This document shows positions 54,273 through 64,000 of a DNA stretch of 64,000 bases, one piece after another. The stretch spans positions 1 to 64,000 of the forward strand of contig DDKK01000001.1 of NCBI GenBank assembly GCA_002339325.1. The letters are read 5' to 3'. A program made the translations under genes and the position numbers. How positions within the stretch are numbered: the first letter of the stretch is position 1; the number at the start of each line of letters is the position of its first letter. The stretch is from Nitrospiraceae bacterium UBA2600. Lineage in GTDB: Bacteria; Nitrospirota; Thermodesulfovibrionia; Thermodesulfovibrionales; Thermodesulfovibrionaceae. The notes beneath the pieces were generated by a model that ran no database searches, was not told where the DNA came from, and worked only from the letters and a program-made list of their open reading frames with translations.

Positions 54273-55309
54273 TTTATTCCGGCCTTAAGAACTAAAAGGG
54301 AAATTGTAAAAGAATAGTAATTTTTTTCAGTCTCAAGTTTCTTCAATCCCCTCTGCAAAAGCAACTCATGAAGGCGTTCTTTACCAAGCTTTTTTGCAAC
54401 GAACGAAAATAATAAATAATGCATTGCCAATCCATCGTGAGATGAAAACCTATTTTCTTTAAAGTCAAAATCCTGTGGGATAAAATCTATTCTCTCAATG
54501 AACTCTATATAATCCTTAAATTTCTTAATAAGCTCTGATTCCTCTGCCATTAAGGCATATAGAGGTATTCGGATTGCTTCAAAACCAAAGGTTATGGGTC
54601 TTTCGGAGTAAAAATTGAAAGTATCTCCTTTAAGAACAATCCAGTCAGGTGGAAGCCCATATTTGCCAAAGCTTAGCTTTTTAAGCAGACGCACAGAATC
54701 TCCATAAAGCTTTCCCCAAAAATCATCTTTTCCTACAGCCTGAAAAACTCTGTAGGCCGGCAAAATATAATATGATGGATTAATAATGATTTCGTTTTCT
54801 CTATAGAAACCGTAGTATGCTGGCAGAACATAGTAGGAAGAGTCGATTTTCAGGACAAGTAAATTTTTTATAACCTCTATAATCTTCATTGCCTCTTCTA
54901 TATACTCCTGTCTCTTCCATTTATCTCCAGCAAGACATAAAGCATAGGCTATGAGAGTATCTCCATCAGAGGCATTATTGTAGTCAAGGACTGTCCATTT
55001 ACCGGAGAAATGCTTACCCCAACTCCAGGCAAACAAACTATCTGCATTTCTTACCTGCAGGTTATCCCTTGTCCATCGCCATAACTTATCAAAAGTCTCT
55101 TTATCACTAAAAAATACGCTCAAAAGCATTCCATAGCCTTGCCCTTCCGAATGACTTATTGAACTGCTCTGTATATCAATAACTCTACCATCTTCGGATA
55201 GGAAGTTTCTTTTGTAATAACTCCAATACTCAGACAACACTTCTGCTGATGCAGCTTGGCAAATACAGAAAATCATAACTATGTAAACAATCTTACTTAT
55301 TAATCTCAC
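54269..55309 (-). CDS. bcsZ: Glycoside hydrolase family 8 endoglucanase (BcsZ)
   Basis: A 346-residue secreted beta-1,4-glucanase with a signal peptide (ISKIVYIVMIFCICQAASA). The GH8 catalytic acid is Glu in SHSEGQGYGML, and the partner Asp is in NNASDGDTLIAYAL. BcsZ trims nascent cellulose in the periplasm and helps secretion. The position between bcsB and bcsC agrees with this job. It overlaps bcsB by 17 bp. Confidence 0.95.
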   Translation of the reverse strand: MRLISKIVYIVMIFCICQAASAEVLSEYWSYYKRNFLSEDGRVIDIQSSSISHSEGQGYGMLLSVFFSDKETFDKLWRWTRDNLQVRNADSLFAWSWGKHFSGKWTVLDYNNASDGDTLIAYALCLAGDKWKRQEYIEEAMKIIEVIKNLLVLKIDSSYYVLPAYYGFYRENEIIINPSYYILPAYRVFQAVGKDDFWGKLYGDSVRLLKKLSFGKYGLPPDWIVLKGDTFNFYSERPITFGFEAIRIPLYALMAEESELIKKFKDYIEFIERIDFIPQDFDFKENRFSSHDGLAMHYLLFSFVAKKLGKERLHELLLQRGLKKLETEKNYYSFTISLLVLKAGIK

Positions 55310-57515
55310 TTATTCTCTTAACTCTGAATGTTTTAATAGTTTTATAAATCAAATAAGCCAAAAGAAGAATCAAAATAAGCATTAGGGAGGTAAAAATTAA
55401 AGGATGTGCGTAAATCCAAGCGTTAAGAGCGGGAAATATGCCCATCTTGCCTACATAATAAGTTCTGTCAGTATAGTAAGAATGAATAGTATTCTCAGGA
55501 GCATTTATGTCAAAAACTGTTAATGCACCTGCTGCCTTTGAGAAAACTGAAGACTCAAGCAGAGCGTATGTTCCAGCGAGAAGAGACTCCTTTTCTGATG
55601 CGGTCACAACAAGAACTGTGTTTCTGTCTTTATAGGGCGATTCAAATTCAGATAGGACAAACCACCTGCCTTCATTTTTTCCTGAGTAATTCATTATTGA
55701 CTTGCTATAGTGAAAATCTGTCTTTGCTTTAAAGATTGGAATTATGTTCCCAATAAATGACCTAAGTTTTGCATTTATAACAGACTCGCTTTTTTCAAAA
55801 TTTCTTACAAGATAGTATACGAAGCTACCTTTTTCCTGAACTTTTATTTGGCCTGCCTTTAGATAGTCTTCAGGAATTTTCGCTATCTCTCCTACAACTA
55901 TTATATTTCTATCTTTAATCTTGGATATATCCGAAGAAATCTTTATATTAAAAGGAATATAGCCAGCTCTCTGTGAAGATAAAGCTATTAAGTTAATGGC
56001 GGAAGTGATTGTATCAATGTTCTGTTCAGTAATTAAAACGCCTGCCTTACTAAAATCTGCAGGATTTGAAAATGGAAATCCATCAAGGAAAAACAAGAAA
56101 ATGTCTGGCATTTCTGTCCAGGCAGGAGTTTGAGGGATAGATATTTTTGAGTCTTCAAAGATGGTCAACTGAAGATTTTCTGTTTGAACAAATTCGCAAT
56201 ATCCTGTTATGAGGGGAGATAACACAGCTGTAAAAGTTATTACATTGTAACCTGGCTTGAAAAGATTCATCGGAATATCCAGGATATAGTCTCTTATGAG
56301 TCCACCCTTTATATTTTCAAGATGCACCGATGCTACATACTTACCATTTACCTGTATATTGAGAGTGCTATCCTTTCTCATTCCACTACCATAACTAAAA
56401 TTAAGCTTAAGAGAAATAAAAGAGTTTGGCTTTAAAAAGACATAGGAGGGCAATTTAAAGTCCATTGAGAGAGATTTTGCTCCTACTCCTTTAAAGGTAT
56501 TGGTAAAAAACCCTAATTCCTTAAAGTTATATTCGTATCCGGGAAACAGAATTCCCTTTCCTGCCTTTGGAGATTGGGGTTTTAAGTTAACTTCCTCCAC
56601 TCTTATTGTCTGAGTTTTTGGGAAGGGGAAATTGATTGAAGCAAAGGCATAGGCAGCCTTTTTTAACTCATCCTTCGTATCTCCTTTAATTAGGAGTAAG
56701 GCATGATAGGGGTCATCTGCAAAGGTTTTTATTTTTATAATCCCACCATTATCTAAGAGGTCTCCCGTTAGGGATTTTATAAATTCGTTGTTTCCAATTA
56801 CAATATTATCTACTCCTTTTTTAGGAAGCTCTGAAATAGTAAATTTAACAGACCTGTATTCAAATCTAAGGGCAACAGAGGATGCAACAATAGATGCTAA
56901 CTCAATCATTTCCTCGCTCTTGTCAGATATGACGATATTGACTGTATTTTCAGCGGGTAATTTTGGGTCAAATAGAAAATTGGCAATAGCAGAAAGACTT
57001 TCTGGCACCTTTTTTAGCGATATATCAAAATCAAAGGAAGCTTGGTCAAATTCAATGGTTGTCCACAACTCAGGAGCAGAGGGGTCTTCACATTCAATTG
57101 TATAGTGATGAGCAACAGTAAAATTAAGGTCATTGTAGCCGCTTTTCAGTAGATTAATGGGAAGATTAACAGAAACCTTTCCCTGTGGCAACTGAGGATT
57201 AAGATTAATCTGAGCAATGGGATTATCATTTAGCCATACTACAAGCCTCGACCTGTTTTGAAGCAATGCCGTTGAGTTTACATAAGAAAAATTAAGCGTA
57301 GCTTTGCTTATTTGCCATCTTTCAGGAATAGGCAGTTTAACTCTAATATTGTTTGATGCACCAGAAAGGGTAGTTGTTTTTACAGGTGCAATTTTCGAGA
57401 AAGGAATTTTGTATTTAATATTTTCCTGACAGAACCCATCTTTTAAAGAAAAAATCGCTATTAACGTGAACAGCGAAAAAATAATGCCTATTTTGTGAAG
57501 TTGTACCCTTTCCAT
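55293..57515 (-). CDS. bcsB: Cellulose synthase subunit BcsB
   Basis: A 740-residue periplasmic protein with an N-terminal signal and one C-terminal transmembrane anchor (about 705-727, HPLIFTSLMLILILLLAYLI). It has the paired carbohydrate-binding and flavodoxin-like domains of BcsB (LNDNPIAQINLNPQLPQGKV; NAWIYAHP near the C-terminus). It guides the polymer from BcsA through the periplasm and is required for its activity. It begins inside the end of bcsA (28-bp overlap) behind GGGGGAG. Confidence 0.93.
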   Translation of the reverse strand: MERVQLHKIGIIFSLFTLIAIFSLKDGFCQENIKYKIPFSKIAPVKTTTLSGASNNIRVKLPIPERWQISKATLNFSYVNSTALLQNRSRLVVWLNDNPIAQINLNPQLPQGKVSVNLPINLLKSGYNDLNFTVAHHYTIECEDPSAPELWTTIEFDQASFDFDISLKKVPESLSAIANFLFDPKLPAENTVNIVISDKSEEMIELASIVASSVALRFEYRSVKFTISELPKKGVDNIVIGNNEFIKSLTGDLLDNGGIIKIKTFADDPYHALLLIKGDTKDELKKAAYAFASINFPFPKTQTIRVEEVNLKPQSPKAGKGILFPGYEYNFKELGFFTNTFKGVGAKSLSMDFKLPSYVFLKPNSFISLKLNFSYGSGMRKDSTLNIQVNGKYVASVHLENIKGGLIRDYILDIPMNLFKPGYNVITFTAVLSPLITGYCEFVQTENLQLTIFEDSKISIPQTPAWTEMPDIFLFFLDGFPFSNPADFSKAGVLITEQNIDTITSAINLIALSSQRAGYIPFNIKISSDISKIKDRNIIVVGEIAKIPEDYLKAGQIKVQEKGSFVYYLVRNFEKSESVINAKLRSFIGNIIPIFKAKTDFHYSKSIMNYSGKNEGRWFVLSEFESPYKDRNTVLVVTASEKESLLAGTYALLESSVFSKAAGALTVFDINAPENTIHSYYTDRTYYVGKMGIFPALNAWIYAHPLIFTSLMLILILLLAYLIYKTIKTFRVKRISEINK

Positions 57516-59782
57516 ATCTCCCCCAGATTTTTATATTTAAATAGTCTTTTAGAAGCTGAAAAGATAAATTTAATCACTCCCCTTATATTTCTTCCCATCG
57601 CGATAAATCCGATTTTAAGAAGATATAAAAAACCCGCCAAAATTCCCTTTTCCCTATCTCTTTTGCTCCAAAAACGTTCCCACCTACCACTGTCTCCGTA
57701 TACATAGGATATTATTTTGCCCTCATCCTCAGTTAAATCAAAACTAACGCCCAAATTAATCATATTACCATTTTTGCTTACTCTCTTGAGTTCTACTCTA
57801 AATCTGAACTCTCTTCCCTGGCTGTTCCATGTTACTATTTCTATTTTACTATTCAAAAGAGGAATATAATCTCTCGGGTCTACTCGTAAACCTAATCCTC
57901 CCATTGATATATCCGTGATAGTTGCTTTTAAACTTTTTAGCTTTTCTGGAATAATTAGTAAAGCCTCTTCTTCGACCAGTATTCTATGATATCTTCTTAT
58001 TTGTCTCAGCTCATACAGAGCACCTATACACGCAATTATCATGGATAAATTAAACAAAGTCCATGCCATACATACTGCAACAGCTCCTCTTTCAAGGGGT
58101 GAATAAAGCCATTTATTAATGCCTGCATATATACCAATTAAACACAAGATTAGGAGAATGTAAAAAGTAAATACTCTCGAATTTATGGTGCTCTCCTTAA
58201 GACTTGTGCCCTTTGGAGTGACTCTAAAGGTTGGAGATAAAGGGTTTAAAATAGCTCCGATAGTTGGAAAAATTAGAAAGAAACTCTGAGCTGTCTCTAA
58301 AACTTCAGAGAAAAAGGGATGCCTTACTCTTCCATAGAGATAGTTGGACACACTCAGAGAACATGCCAAATGGGGAATTGCATAGGTAATTATCTGCTCA
58401 GTTGATACATTGTATACCCTAAGGTTGAAAAGAAGATACATAAGAGGAGCAAAAATAAATATTATCCTCGCCAATCCAAAAAACCAAAAAATGCAGTTGT
58501 TAAGATAGCAGAGTTTTTGATACCATCTTAAACCCTTTTGTTTCAATGGATTTTTAAGCATGAAAATTTGAATCATTCCCTGAGTCCATCTACTTCTCTG
58601 AGTAATAAAATCATCAAAAGTTTCAGGAGAAAGTCCGCATATTAGGGGTTTTTTAAGATAAACACTTCTGTAACCTTTGCTATGTAAAGTCAATGAAGTC
58701 TCAGCATCCTCTGTTATTGTTTTACCCGCAAAGCCTCCCACTTCCTCAAGATATTTTCTCCTGAGCAGGGCACCCGAACCACAGAAAAATGAGGAGTTCC
58801 AGAAATCAAGGCCTCTATGAATTTCTCCATAAAACATCTCATTTTCTCCTGGAGATTCGGCATATGTGCCAAGATTTCTCTCAATGGGCGTTGGATTTAT
58901 AAAAAAATGAGGCGTCTGCACCAGAAAAAGCTTATCATCCCTTAAAAAGAAACCGACAGTCTTTTCAAGAATATCGACCGTCGGAACATGGTCACAATCT
59001 AACACTAATATTAGTTCGCCCCCTTTGGAAGGTGGTTTTCCAAAGCAAAACCATTCAGAGCCTTTTGTGTCATATCCTTCAAAGCCTTTAGACGTAAGCC
59101 AAAGGGCATTATTTAGATTCCCTGCTTTCGCATGTTCATTTTTTTCTCTTGTAATATAATTTACATCCATCTCCTTTGCAAGACTCTTTAATTCTTCATA
59201 TCTTTGCCATGCTTGTAAAGCTTTTTCTGGCTCTCTATCATTCCTCTTTTGAGTGGTACTCCCATCATCTAAGATGAAGATGTTAATCTTGTCCTGAGGA
59301 TACTTTATCTGTTTACAGGCAATAATTGTTGTTTTTATGATTTCTAATGGTTCATTGTAGGTGGGAATGAAAATATCAACGGAGGGGAGGATATTCTTGT
59401 CCTCAGGAAGATTAAGGGGATGCCTTTTCAGTGGACTAATATTAACAAAAATTCCTAAAAAATATATTACAATAGCATAGGTTTCAGCGAGATATAGAGA
59501 TAACATCGCCATGCTGTCAAAAAAGCCTGTATAGCCAAGAGTATGAAAAGTTCTAAAAATCCAGTATCTAAGAGTAATGAAGACCGCCAATGATAAAATC
59601 AAGACTCTTACCGTTTCATTGTTTCTGTTAAACTTCATCAAAACATAACTTAATGCTAAGAAAATATATGCCAAAACTGCCTGCTGGAGGGTATCAAGAT
59701 AAACAGAAAGGCCTGTAAAAATAACGACCAATATTATTAATGTGAAGAATGCCTTAAGAGTTGCCTCTTTTAAGTTTTTCAT
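57488..59782 (-). CDS. bcsA: Cellulose synthase catalytic subunit BcsA with PilZ domain
   Basis: A 764-residue membrane glycosyltransferase family 2 enzyme. Four N-terminal transmembrane segments precede the catalytic domain: DDGS at 172-175, DCDHVP at 262-267, TED at 357-359 and QRSRW at 395-399. Four further membrane segments follow. A C-terminal PilZ domain (about 592-690) has the c-di-GMP motifs RQIRR and DISMGGLGL. It polymerises UDP-glucose into cellulose when c-di-GMP is bound. It lies 37 bp downstream of a GGDEF gene and overlaps bcsB. Confidence 0.96.
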   Translation of the reverse strand: MKNLKEATLKAFFTLIILVVIFTGLSVYLDTLQQAVLAYIFLALSYVLMKFNRNNETVRVLILSLAVFITLRYWIFRTFHTLGYTGFFDSMAMLSLYLAETYAIVIYFLGIFVNISPLKRHPLNLPEDKNILPSVDIFIPTYNEPLEIIKTTIIACKQIKYPQDKINIFILDDGSTTQKRNDREPEKALQAWQRYEELKSLAKEMDVNYITREKNEHAKAGNLNNALWLTSKGFEGYDTKGSEWFCFGKPPSKGGELILVLDCDHVPTVDILEKTVGFFLRDDKLFLVQTPHFFINPTPIERNLGTYAESPGENEMFYGEIHRGLDFWNSSFFCGSGALLRRKYLEEVGGFAGKTITEDAETSLTLHSKGYRSVYLKKPLICGLSPETFDDFITQRSRWTQGMIQIFMLKNPLKQKGLRWYQKLCYLNNCIFWFFGLARIIFIFAPLMYLLFNLRVYNVSTEQIITYAIPHLACSLSVSNYLYGRVRHPFFSEVLETAQSFFLIFPTIGAILNPLSPTFRVTPKGTSLKESTINSRVFTFYILLILCLIGIYAGINKWLYSPLERGAVAVCMAWTLFNLSMIIACIGALYELRQIRRYHRILVEEEALLIIPEKLKSLKATITDISMGGLGLRVDPRDYIPLLNSKIEIVTWNSQGREFRFRVELKRVSKNGNMINLGVSFDLTEDEGKIISYVYGDSGRWERFWSKRDREKGILAGFLYLLKIGFIAMGRNIRGVIKFIFSASKRLFKYKNLGEIWKGYNFTK

Positions 59783-59819
59783 AATTTTTGAACAGGTCTT
59801 ATATTATATCAGAAGTTCG

Positions 59820-60434
59820 TTATTTTATTTTGCATAAGTTACCGCCCTTTCTCTTGGCCATGTACAATGCCTCTGAAGCTCTTTTGATAATAGTTTTGCT
59901 ATCATCTTCATTGAGCAGTTGCGTTATTCCAAAACTGGCAGTAATTTTTAAATTAACGTTTCTAAATTTCTTTTTTTCAATCTTCTGCCTTATTCTGTCG
60001 CAGGCAAGAAGGGCAAACTCAACCTGTGTATTAGGATAAATTAGAGCAAACTGGTCTCCTGTATATCTTGCTAATATGTCTTCTTGCCTTATAGATTTAA
60101 GCAAGGTTTTAGCAAAATTTTTAAGAATTTTATCCCCTTCTTCATGACCATACTTTTTGTTTATGTTTTTAAAATGGTCAATGTCTATCATCGCCGCTGA
60201 AAGAGGAAGATTATGTCTTTTGGCAAAAGAAATCTCCTTTTTTAATAGTTTTTCAAAGGCTTTTCTGTTGTATATGCCGGTGAGAGGGTCTGTATTGATT
60301 ATCTTCTTTATAGTCTTCAATGCCTCTGAAAGTTGCCTTTCTCTCTCTTCAAGCATTTTTGTCAGCTCTTTAATCTGCTCGTTTAATTTGACAACAACAT
60401 TTGATTTGTCTTCACTACTTTTCTTTTCATTCAT
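59820..60434 (-). CDS. Degenerate GGDEF protein with intact I-site
   Basis: A 204-residue cytosolic protein. An N-terminal coiled coil (about 15-45) is followed by a GGDEF domain with DPLTGIYNRKAFEKLL and MIDIDHFKNIN. The active-site signature is TGDQF (125-129) in place of GGDEF/GGEEF. The inhibitory-site motif RxxD is retained as R116-QE-D119 at the usual distance. It may thus bind c-di-GMP without making it, or have low activity. It is the first gene of the cellulose operon and could act as a local c-di-GMP sensor or source for BcsA. Confidence 0.88.
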   Translation of the reverse strand: MNEKKSSEDKSNVVVKLNEQIKELTKMLEERERQLSEALKTIKKIINTDPLTGIYNRKAFEKLLKKEISFAKRHNLPLSAAMIDIDHFKNINKKYGHEEGDKILKNFAKTLLKSIRQEDILARYTGDQFALIYPNTQVEFALLACDRIRQKIEKKKFRNVNLKITASFGITQLLNEDDSKTIIKRASEALYMAKRKGGNLCKIK

Positions 60435-60470
60435 TTTTTTAAACTCTTTATTTTTTCATGTATTTTATAG

Positions 60471-60499
60471 AGTATATCAGAGTAAAACAAAGATTACAA
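60471..60499 (-). promoter_or_regulatory. Candidate promoter of the cellulose operon
   Basis: On the minus strand TTGTAA (60499-60494) and TATACT (60476-60471) are separated by 17 bp. This leaves a leader of about 30 nt before the GGDEF gene. Confidence 0.5.
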
Positions 60500-60577
60500 T
60501 AGACCCTTTATTGCAATTAATTTTTCCTGTCCTGCAATTTATTGATTGTCAAGAGATTTACCAGAGAAACTTCGCAA

Positions 60578-60607
60578 TTGACAAAAATTATTAATGACTT
60601 TTAAACT
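60578..60607 (+). promoter_or_regulatory. Candidate promoter of tig-clpP-clpX
   Basis: A perfect -35 TTGACA (60578-60583) is followed 18 bp later by TAAACT (60602-60607). A strong AAGGAGG (60634-60640) precedes the GTG start of tig. No CIRCE or similar heat-shock operator is evident by eye. Confidence 0.5.
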
Positions 60608-60644
60608 TAAATTTGGCAAAATATCTATTTTTTAAGGAGGAAAT

Positions 60645-61883
60645 GTGCTAAAAGGTATTGATGAAATTTCCAAAACTAAAAAAAGACTAAAAATTGAGAT
60701 ACCAGCGGAGGAAGTCGAATTAGAGATTCAGAAAGCTCTCAAGGAAATTCAAAGAAAAGCAAAAATTCCAGGTTTTAGACCAGGAAAAGCTCCTATCTCA
60801 ATAATTGAAAAAAAGTTTGGTAAAGATGCAGAGTCAGAGGTGCTTGAAAAACTCGTATCAAAATATTACGATAATGCCATAAAAGAAGCCAATCTCAAAC
60901 CTGTGCTTCCTCCTATGGCAGAAGATGCCATTGACATAAAAAGAAATGAGCCTCTTTACTTTGAATTACTTGTTGAAACAAGGCCGGAGATAGAAAATCT
61001 AAACTATGAGGGCATTGAAGTAGAAGAGGTATCAACGGAAGTAAAAGAAAGCGATATAGATGATGTTCTTCAAAGACTATCAAAGGAAAGAGGGGTATAC
61101 GAACCTACAGAAGAGGCAGCTCAAAACGAAGACCTCGTGGTTATAGATTACACTACTGATATAGGTAAAGAAGCAAAAGATTACGTCTATAAACTCGGCG
61201 CAGGTCCTTTCCCAGAAGCTTTTTCAAAAGCAATAGAGGGAAGAAAAAAGGGAGAAAACTTTACTGTAGAAATTGATTTTCCCGAAGACTCAATTGCAGA
61301 TTTTGCAAGCAAAAAAGTTAACTTCCAAATCACCCTCAAGGAAATCAAAAGAAGAAAAGATGTGCCTTTAGAGGAGCTTCCTGGTGAATTAGGCTTTGAA
61401 AACATGGAAACTCTCAGAAAACATGTAAGGGAAAGTCTTGAAAATGCCAAAAAAGAACAGGCCATTGAGAGAAAAAAAATAGAGATATTGAGAAAACTAC
61501 TTGAAACCTACGAATTTGAGCTACCTGAAGGACTTGTTGAAATGGAAATCAAAAGAATTGCCGAAGAATACGAAAGATTAGGAATAAATGTAGTTGAACA
61601 GATGGATAAAATTTCAGAAATCGCAAAGAGAAATATTAAAGCCTATCTTCTGTTGGAAATAATAGGAGAAAAAGAAGGAATTAAAGTAACTGAGGAAGAC
61701 CTCAAACAGGAAATAATGAGCATAGCGAGAAAATATAACGTATCACCACAGGGAGTTGTTCAATACTATATGTCCAGAGACGGTTCTCTCGAGGCTCTTC
61801 GTAACAGCGTATTTGAGAATAAAGTATTTGATGCACTAATACAAAAATCAAGACCAATTAAAAAAGAGGAGGTAGAGCAGTGA
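60645..61883 (+). CDS. tig: Trigger factor, peptidyl-prolyl isomerase chaperone
   Basis: A 412-residue ribosome-bound chaperone. The N-terminal ribosome-binding domain has the signature [18 protein letters not shown]. The PPIase-like domain (about 160-240) is followed by the helical C-terminal domain. It starts with GTG 60645; the ATG two bases earlier is out of frame. The length is slightly short of the typical 430. It is followed by clpP with a 4-bp overlap, the common tig-clpP-clpX order. Confidence 0.96.
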   Translation: MLKGIDEISKTKKRLKIEIPAEEVELEIQKALKEIQRKAKIPGFRPGKAPISIIEKKFGKDAESEVLEKLVSKYYDNAIKEANLKPVLPPMAEDAIDIKRNEPLYFELLVETRPEIENLNYEGIEVEEVSTEVKESDIDDVLQRLSKERGVYEPTEEAAQNEDLVVIDYTTDIGKEAKDYVYKLGAGPFPEAFSKAIEGRKKGENFTVEIDFPEDSIADFASKKVNFQITLKEIKRRKDVPLEELPGELGFENMETLRKHVRESLENAKKEQAIERKKIEILRKLLETYEFELPEGLVEMEIKRIAEEYERLGINVVEQMDKISEIAKRNIKAYLLLEIIGEKEGIKVTEEDLKQEIMSIARKYNVSPQGVVQYYMSRDGSLEALRNSVFENKVFDALIQKSRPIKKEEVEQ

Positions 61884-62467
61884 GTATTGTTCCGATTGTA
61901 ATAGAACAAACGGGAAGAACAGAGAGAGTTTATGACATATACTCAAGACTTCTCAAAGACAGAATAATATTCATAGGAACTGAGATAAATGACCAGATTG
62001 CAAATGTAGTAATAGCCCAGCTTCTGTTTCTTCAGACAGAAGACCCGGATAAAGATATACATATTTACATAAATTCTCCAGGTGGAATGGTATCAAGCGG
62101 CCTTGCTATTTATGACACTATGCAGTATGTAAAGCCAGACATTGCAACCTATTGTATTGGACAGGCTTCCTCTATGGCCTGTGTATTACTTGCAGCAGGA
62201 ACAAAGGGCAAAAGATTTGCTCTGCCTCATTCAAGGGTTATGATACATCAGCCAATTGGAGGGTTTTACGGTCAGGCAACAGATGTAGAAATTCATGCAA
62301 GGGAAATACTTAAGATGAAAGAAATTCTCAATGGCATTCTTTCAAAACACACGGGGCAACCCATAGAAAAAATTCAAAAAGATACGGAAAGAGACTTTTT
62401 CATGTCTGCTGAAGAAGCAAAGCAATATGGAATAGTTGACGAGGTTATTACCTCTATCAAACAATAA
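61880..62467 (+). CDS. clpP: ATP-dependent Clp protease proteolytic subunit
   Basis: A 195-residue serine protease with catalytic Ser in [10 protein letters not shown], His in RVMIHQPIG and the Asp near KDTERDFFM. The [15 protein letters not shown] handle is present. It starts at GTG 61880 and assembles as a double heptamer with ClpX. It lies 12 bp before clpX. Confidence 0.98.
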   Translation: MSIVPIVIEQTGRTERVYDIYSRLLKDRIIFIGTEINDQIANVVIAQLLFLQTEDPDKDIHIYINSPGGMVSSGLAIYDTMQYVKPDIATYCIGQASSMACVLLAAGTKGKRFALPHSRVMIHQPIGGFYGQATDVEIHAREILKMKEILNGILSKHTGQPIEKIQKDTERDFFMSAEEAKQYGIVDEVITSIKQ

Positions 62468-62479
62468 AAAGGAAGAAGT

Positions 62480-63712
62480 ATGGCAAGAAAGAACGGAGAA
62501 AATTTAAAGTGTTCCTTTTGTGGCAAATCGCAGAAGGACGTAAAAAAGCTCATTGCAGGAAATGGCGTATATATATGCGATGAATGTATTTCCCTTTGCA
62601 ACGAAATATTAGAAGAGGAAAGGCTTGCCTCAATTGATGGAGTTAAAACAGAACTTCCAACTCCTCAGGAGATTCATAAATTTCTAAACGATTACGTAAT
62701 TGGTCAAGAAAGGGCAAAGAAAATTCTATCTGTCGCTGTATACAACCATTACAAAAGAATTTTCAAGGGAGCTCCTTCTGATGAAATACAGAAAAGCAAC
62801 ATAATGCTTATTGGGCCCACTGGTACAGGAAAAACCCTTTTAGCCCAAACCTTAGCAAGATTTCTTGATGTTCCTTTTGCAATTGCAGATGCAACGACTC
62901 TTACAGAGGCAGGATATGTTGGAGAAGATGTGGAAAACATACTTCTTAAACTTCTTCAAAACGCAAATTTCGACATACAACGTGCCCAGATTGGCATAAT
63001 ATACATAGACGAAATCGACAAAATTAGCAGAAAAGCCGACAGTCCATCAATAACGAGAGACGTCTCAGGAGAAGGGGTTCAACAGGCTCTTTTAAAGATT
63101 GTCGAAGGCACAGTAGCCAATATACCTCCTCAAGGAGGAAGGAAGCACCCTCATCAGGACTATCTTCAGATTGATACAACCAACATACTTTTTATTTGTG
63201 GTGGGGCCTTTGTTGGATTAGAAGAAATCATCAAAAAGAGAATCGGAAAAAGAACTATTGGCTTTCTCTCTGAAACCTCTAAAAACAAAGAGGACAACGT
63301 TCTATCCCATGTAGAACCTGAAGATTTAATTAAATACGGAATGATACCTGAATTTGTCGGTAGATTCCCTGTAGTAGCCACATTAGGAGAGCTTGATGAA
63401 GATGCCCTTGTAGAGATTCTTACAAAACCTAAAAACGCTCTTGTGAAACAATATCAAAAGCTTTTCAACATAGATGGAGTAAAGCTTACTTTTACAGACG
63501 ATGCTTTGAGAGCTATTGCAAAAAAGGCAATTGAAAGAAAAACAGGTGCACGGGCATTAAGAAGTATACTCGAGGAGATAATGCTCGATGTTATGTATAT
63601 CATTCCTTCTGAGAAAGGAATAAGTGAGTGCATAATAAATGCCGATGTTGTAGATAAAAAAACAGCTCCTCTATTAATTTACAAACAGAAAGAAAGGGCA
63701 AAAAATGCCTAA
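62480..63712 (+). CDS. clpX: ATP-dependent Clp protease ATP-binding subunit ClpX
   Basis: A 410-residue AAA+ unfoldase. The N-terminal zinc finger is CSFCGKSQ with CDECISLC, the Walker A is [11 protein letters not shown], Walker B is [10 protein letters not shown], and the [14 protein letters not shown] sensor-2 region is present. It recognises tagged substrates and feeds them to ClpP. Its last codons overlap the next gene by 8 bp. Confidence 0.98.
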   Translation: MARKNGENLKCSFCGKSQKDVKKLIAGNGVYICDECISLCNEILEEERLASIDGVKTELPTPQEIHKFLNDYVIGQERAKKILSVAVYNHYKRIFKGAPSDEIQKSNIMLIGPTGTGKTLLAQTLARFLDVPFAIADATTLTEAGYVGEDVENILLKLLQNANFDIQRAQIGIIYIDEIDKISRKADSPSITRDVSGEGVQQALLKIVEGTVANIPPQGGRKHPHQDYLQIDTTNILFICGGAFVGLEEIIKKRIGKRTIGFLSETSKNKEDNVLSHVEPEDLIKYGMIPEFVGRFPVVATLGELDEDALVEILTKPKNALVKQYQKLFNIDGVKLTFTDDALRAIAKKAIERKTGARALRSILEEIMLDVMYIIPSEKGISECIINADVVDKKTAPLLIYKQKERAKNA

Positions 63713-64000
63713 AATAAAAATAATTATTGATGGTCAAACAATCTTGGCAGAACTTTACGACACCGACTGTGCCATGAAAATTTATAATAACCTTCCCATT
63801 CAGAGCCAAATAAATGAATGGGGAGATGAATTTTATTTCTCTATTGGATTAAAAATACCCCTTGACTCCACAGCTACGACTTCTGTTAAAGCAGGTGATA
63901 TAGGTTATTGGCCTCCTGGAGAGGCATTAGCTGTGTTTTTCGGTAAAACGCCGCTCAGTAAAGGAGATGACCCCGTTGCAGCCAGTGAAGTAAATATTGT
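63705..64000 (+). CDS. Cyclophilin-like fold protein (TM1367-type), truncated by window edge
   Basis: The first 98 residues of a gene beginning ATG at 63705, overlapping clpX by 8 bp. The pattern [52 protein letters not shown] and TPLSKGDDP matches the small cyclophilin-like family typified by Thermotoga TM1367. The family function is unknown; isomerase activity is not established. The C-terminus lies outside the window. Confidence 0.8.
   Translation, partial: MPKIKIIIDGQTILAELYDTDCAMKIYNNLPIQSQINEWGDEFYFSIGLKIPLDSTATTSVKAGDIGYWPPGEALAVFFGKTPLSKGDDPVAASEVNI

Noticed and set aside
1..64000. CRISPR arrays, insertion sequences, prophage, tRNA or rRNA genes
   Set aside because: No direct repeats, transposase, integrase or RNA gene signatures were found by reading; the region is core chromosome with operonic gene packing.

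Overview
The window is a gene-dense (little intergenic space, AT-rich, roughly 38-40% GC by eye) bacterial chromosome segment. Gene content points to an anaerobic, diderm, probably thermophilic or sulfur-cycling bacterium, most like Thermodesulfovibrio and relatives (Nitrospirota). It has a periplasmic [NiFe] uptake-type hydrogenase with a Tat signal, LPS/KDO-type enzymes, a ferredoxin:thioredoxin reductase-like protein, a cellulose synthase operon and a selenocysteine peroxiredoxin. The genus is inferred from overall resemblance; no database search was run. I saw no mobile elements, CRISPR arrays, rRNA or tRNA genes.

Layout. 1-1923 (minus): cheW and a truncated methyl-accepting chemotaxis gene. 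2059-3250 (minus): metallophosphoesterase and scpA. 3309-15508 (plus): a tightly overlapping 12-kb operon of envelope and lipid genes (FlgT-like/FG-GAP protein, uppS, cdsA, dxr, rseP, Nudix, RfaE2-KdsC fusion, pgsA, plsY, queC, plsC-like), ending in an endonuclease Q and UvrD-type helicase pair. 15572-16903 (minus): PfpI-like protein and bioD. 17044-18247 (plus): an unknown acidic protein and a HAD nucleotidase. 18258-20199 (minus): rpmB, dciA-like, an unknown gene, glutaredoxin, FTR-like and an unknown gene. 20282-24710 (plus): infB, rbfA, nrnA-like and a ParA.

24694-43485 is a long minus-strand run. In transcription order it holds the [NiFe] hydrogenase with its maturation genes, a TusA protein and a cytosolic hybrid kinase; then dcd and pyrF; a GGDEF gene interrupted by TGA; a lipoprotein, pyrE and a YkgJ-type protein; then yebC, DUF502, glmU, glmS, a PcrA helicase, gatC, panD and uvrC. 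43580-44542 (plus) is a flavin oxidoreductase divergent from the hydrogenase. 44539-47536 (minus) is an Mla-like lipid-transport operon whose ATPase has lost all its catalytic motifs. 47989-48708 (plus) is a peroxiredoxin whose in-frame TGA lies exactly at the peroxidatic cysteine and is followed by a compact SECIS-like hairpin. 49590-51924 (plus) holds nnrDE and an rRNA/tRNA methyltransferase. 51906-60434 (minus) is a GGDEF-bcsA-bcsB-bcsZ-bcsC cellulose operon. 60645 to the end (plus) is tig-clpP-clpX plus a partial cyclophilin-like gene.

The strongest observations are: the selenoprotein peroxiredoxin, with a SECIS candidate, a second internal start site and no resolving Cys; the pseudo-ATPase MlaF; the degenerate GGDEF protein (TGDQF, with an intact RxxD I-site) leading the cellulose operon; the receiver-GGDEF gene broken by TGA; and a variant FTR/glutaredoxin module.
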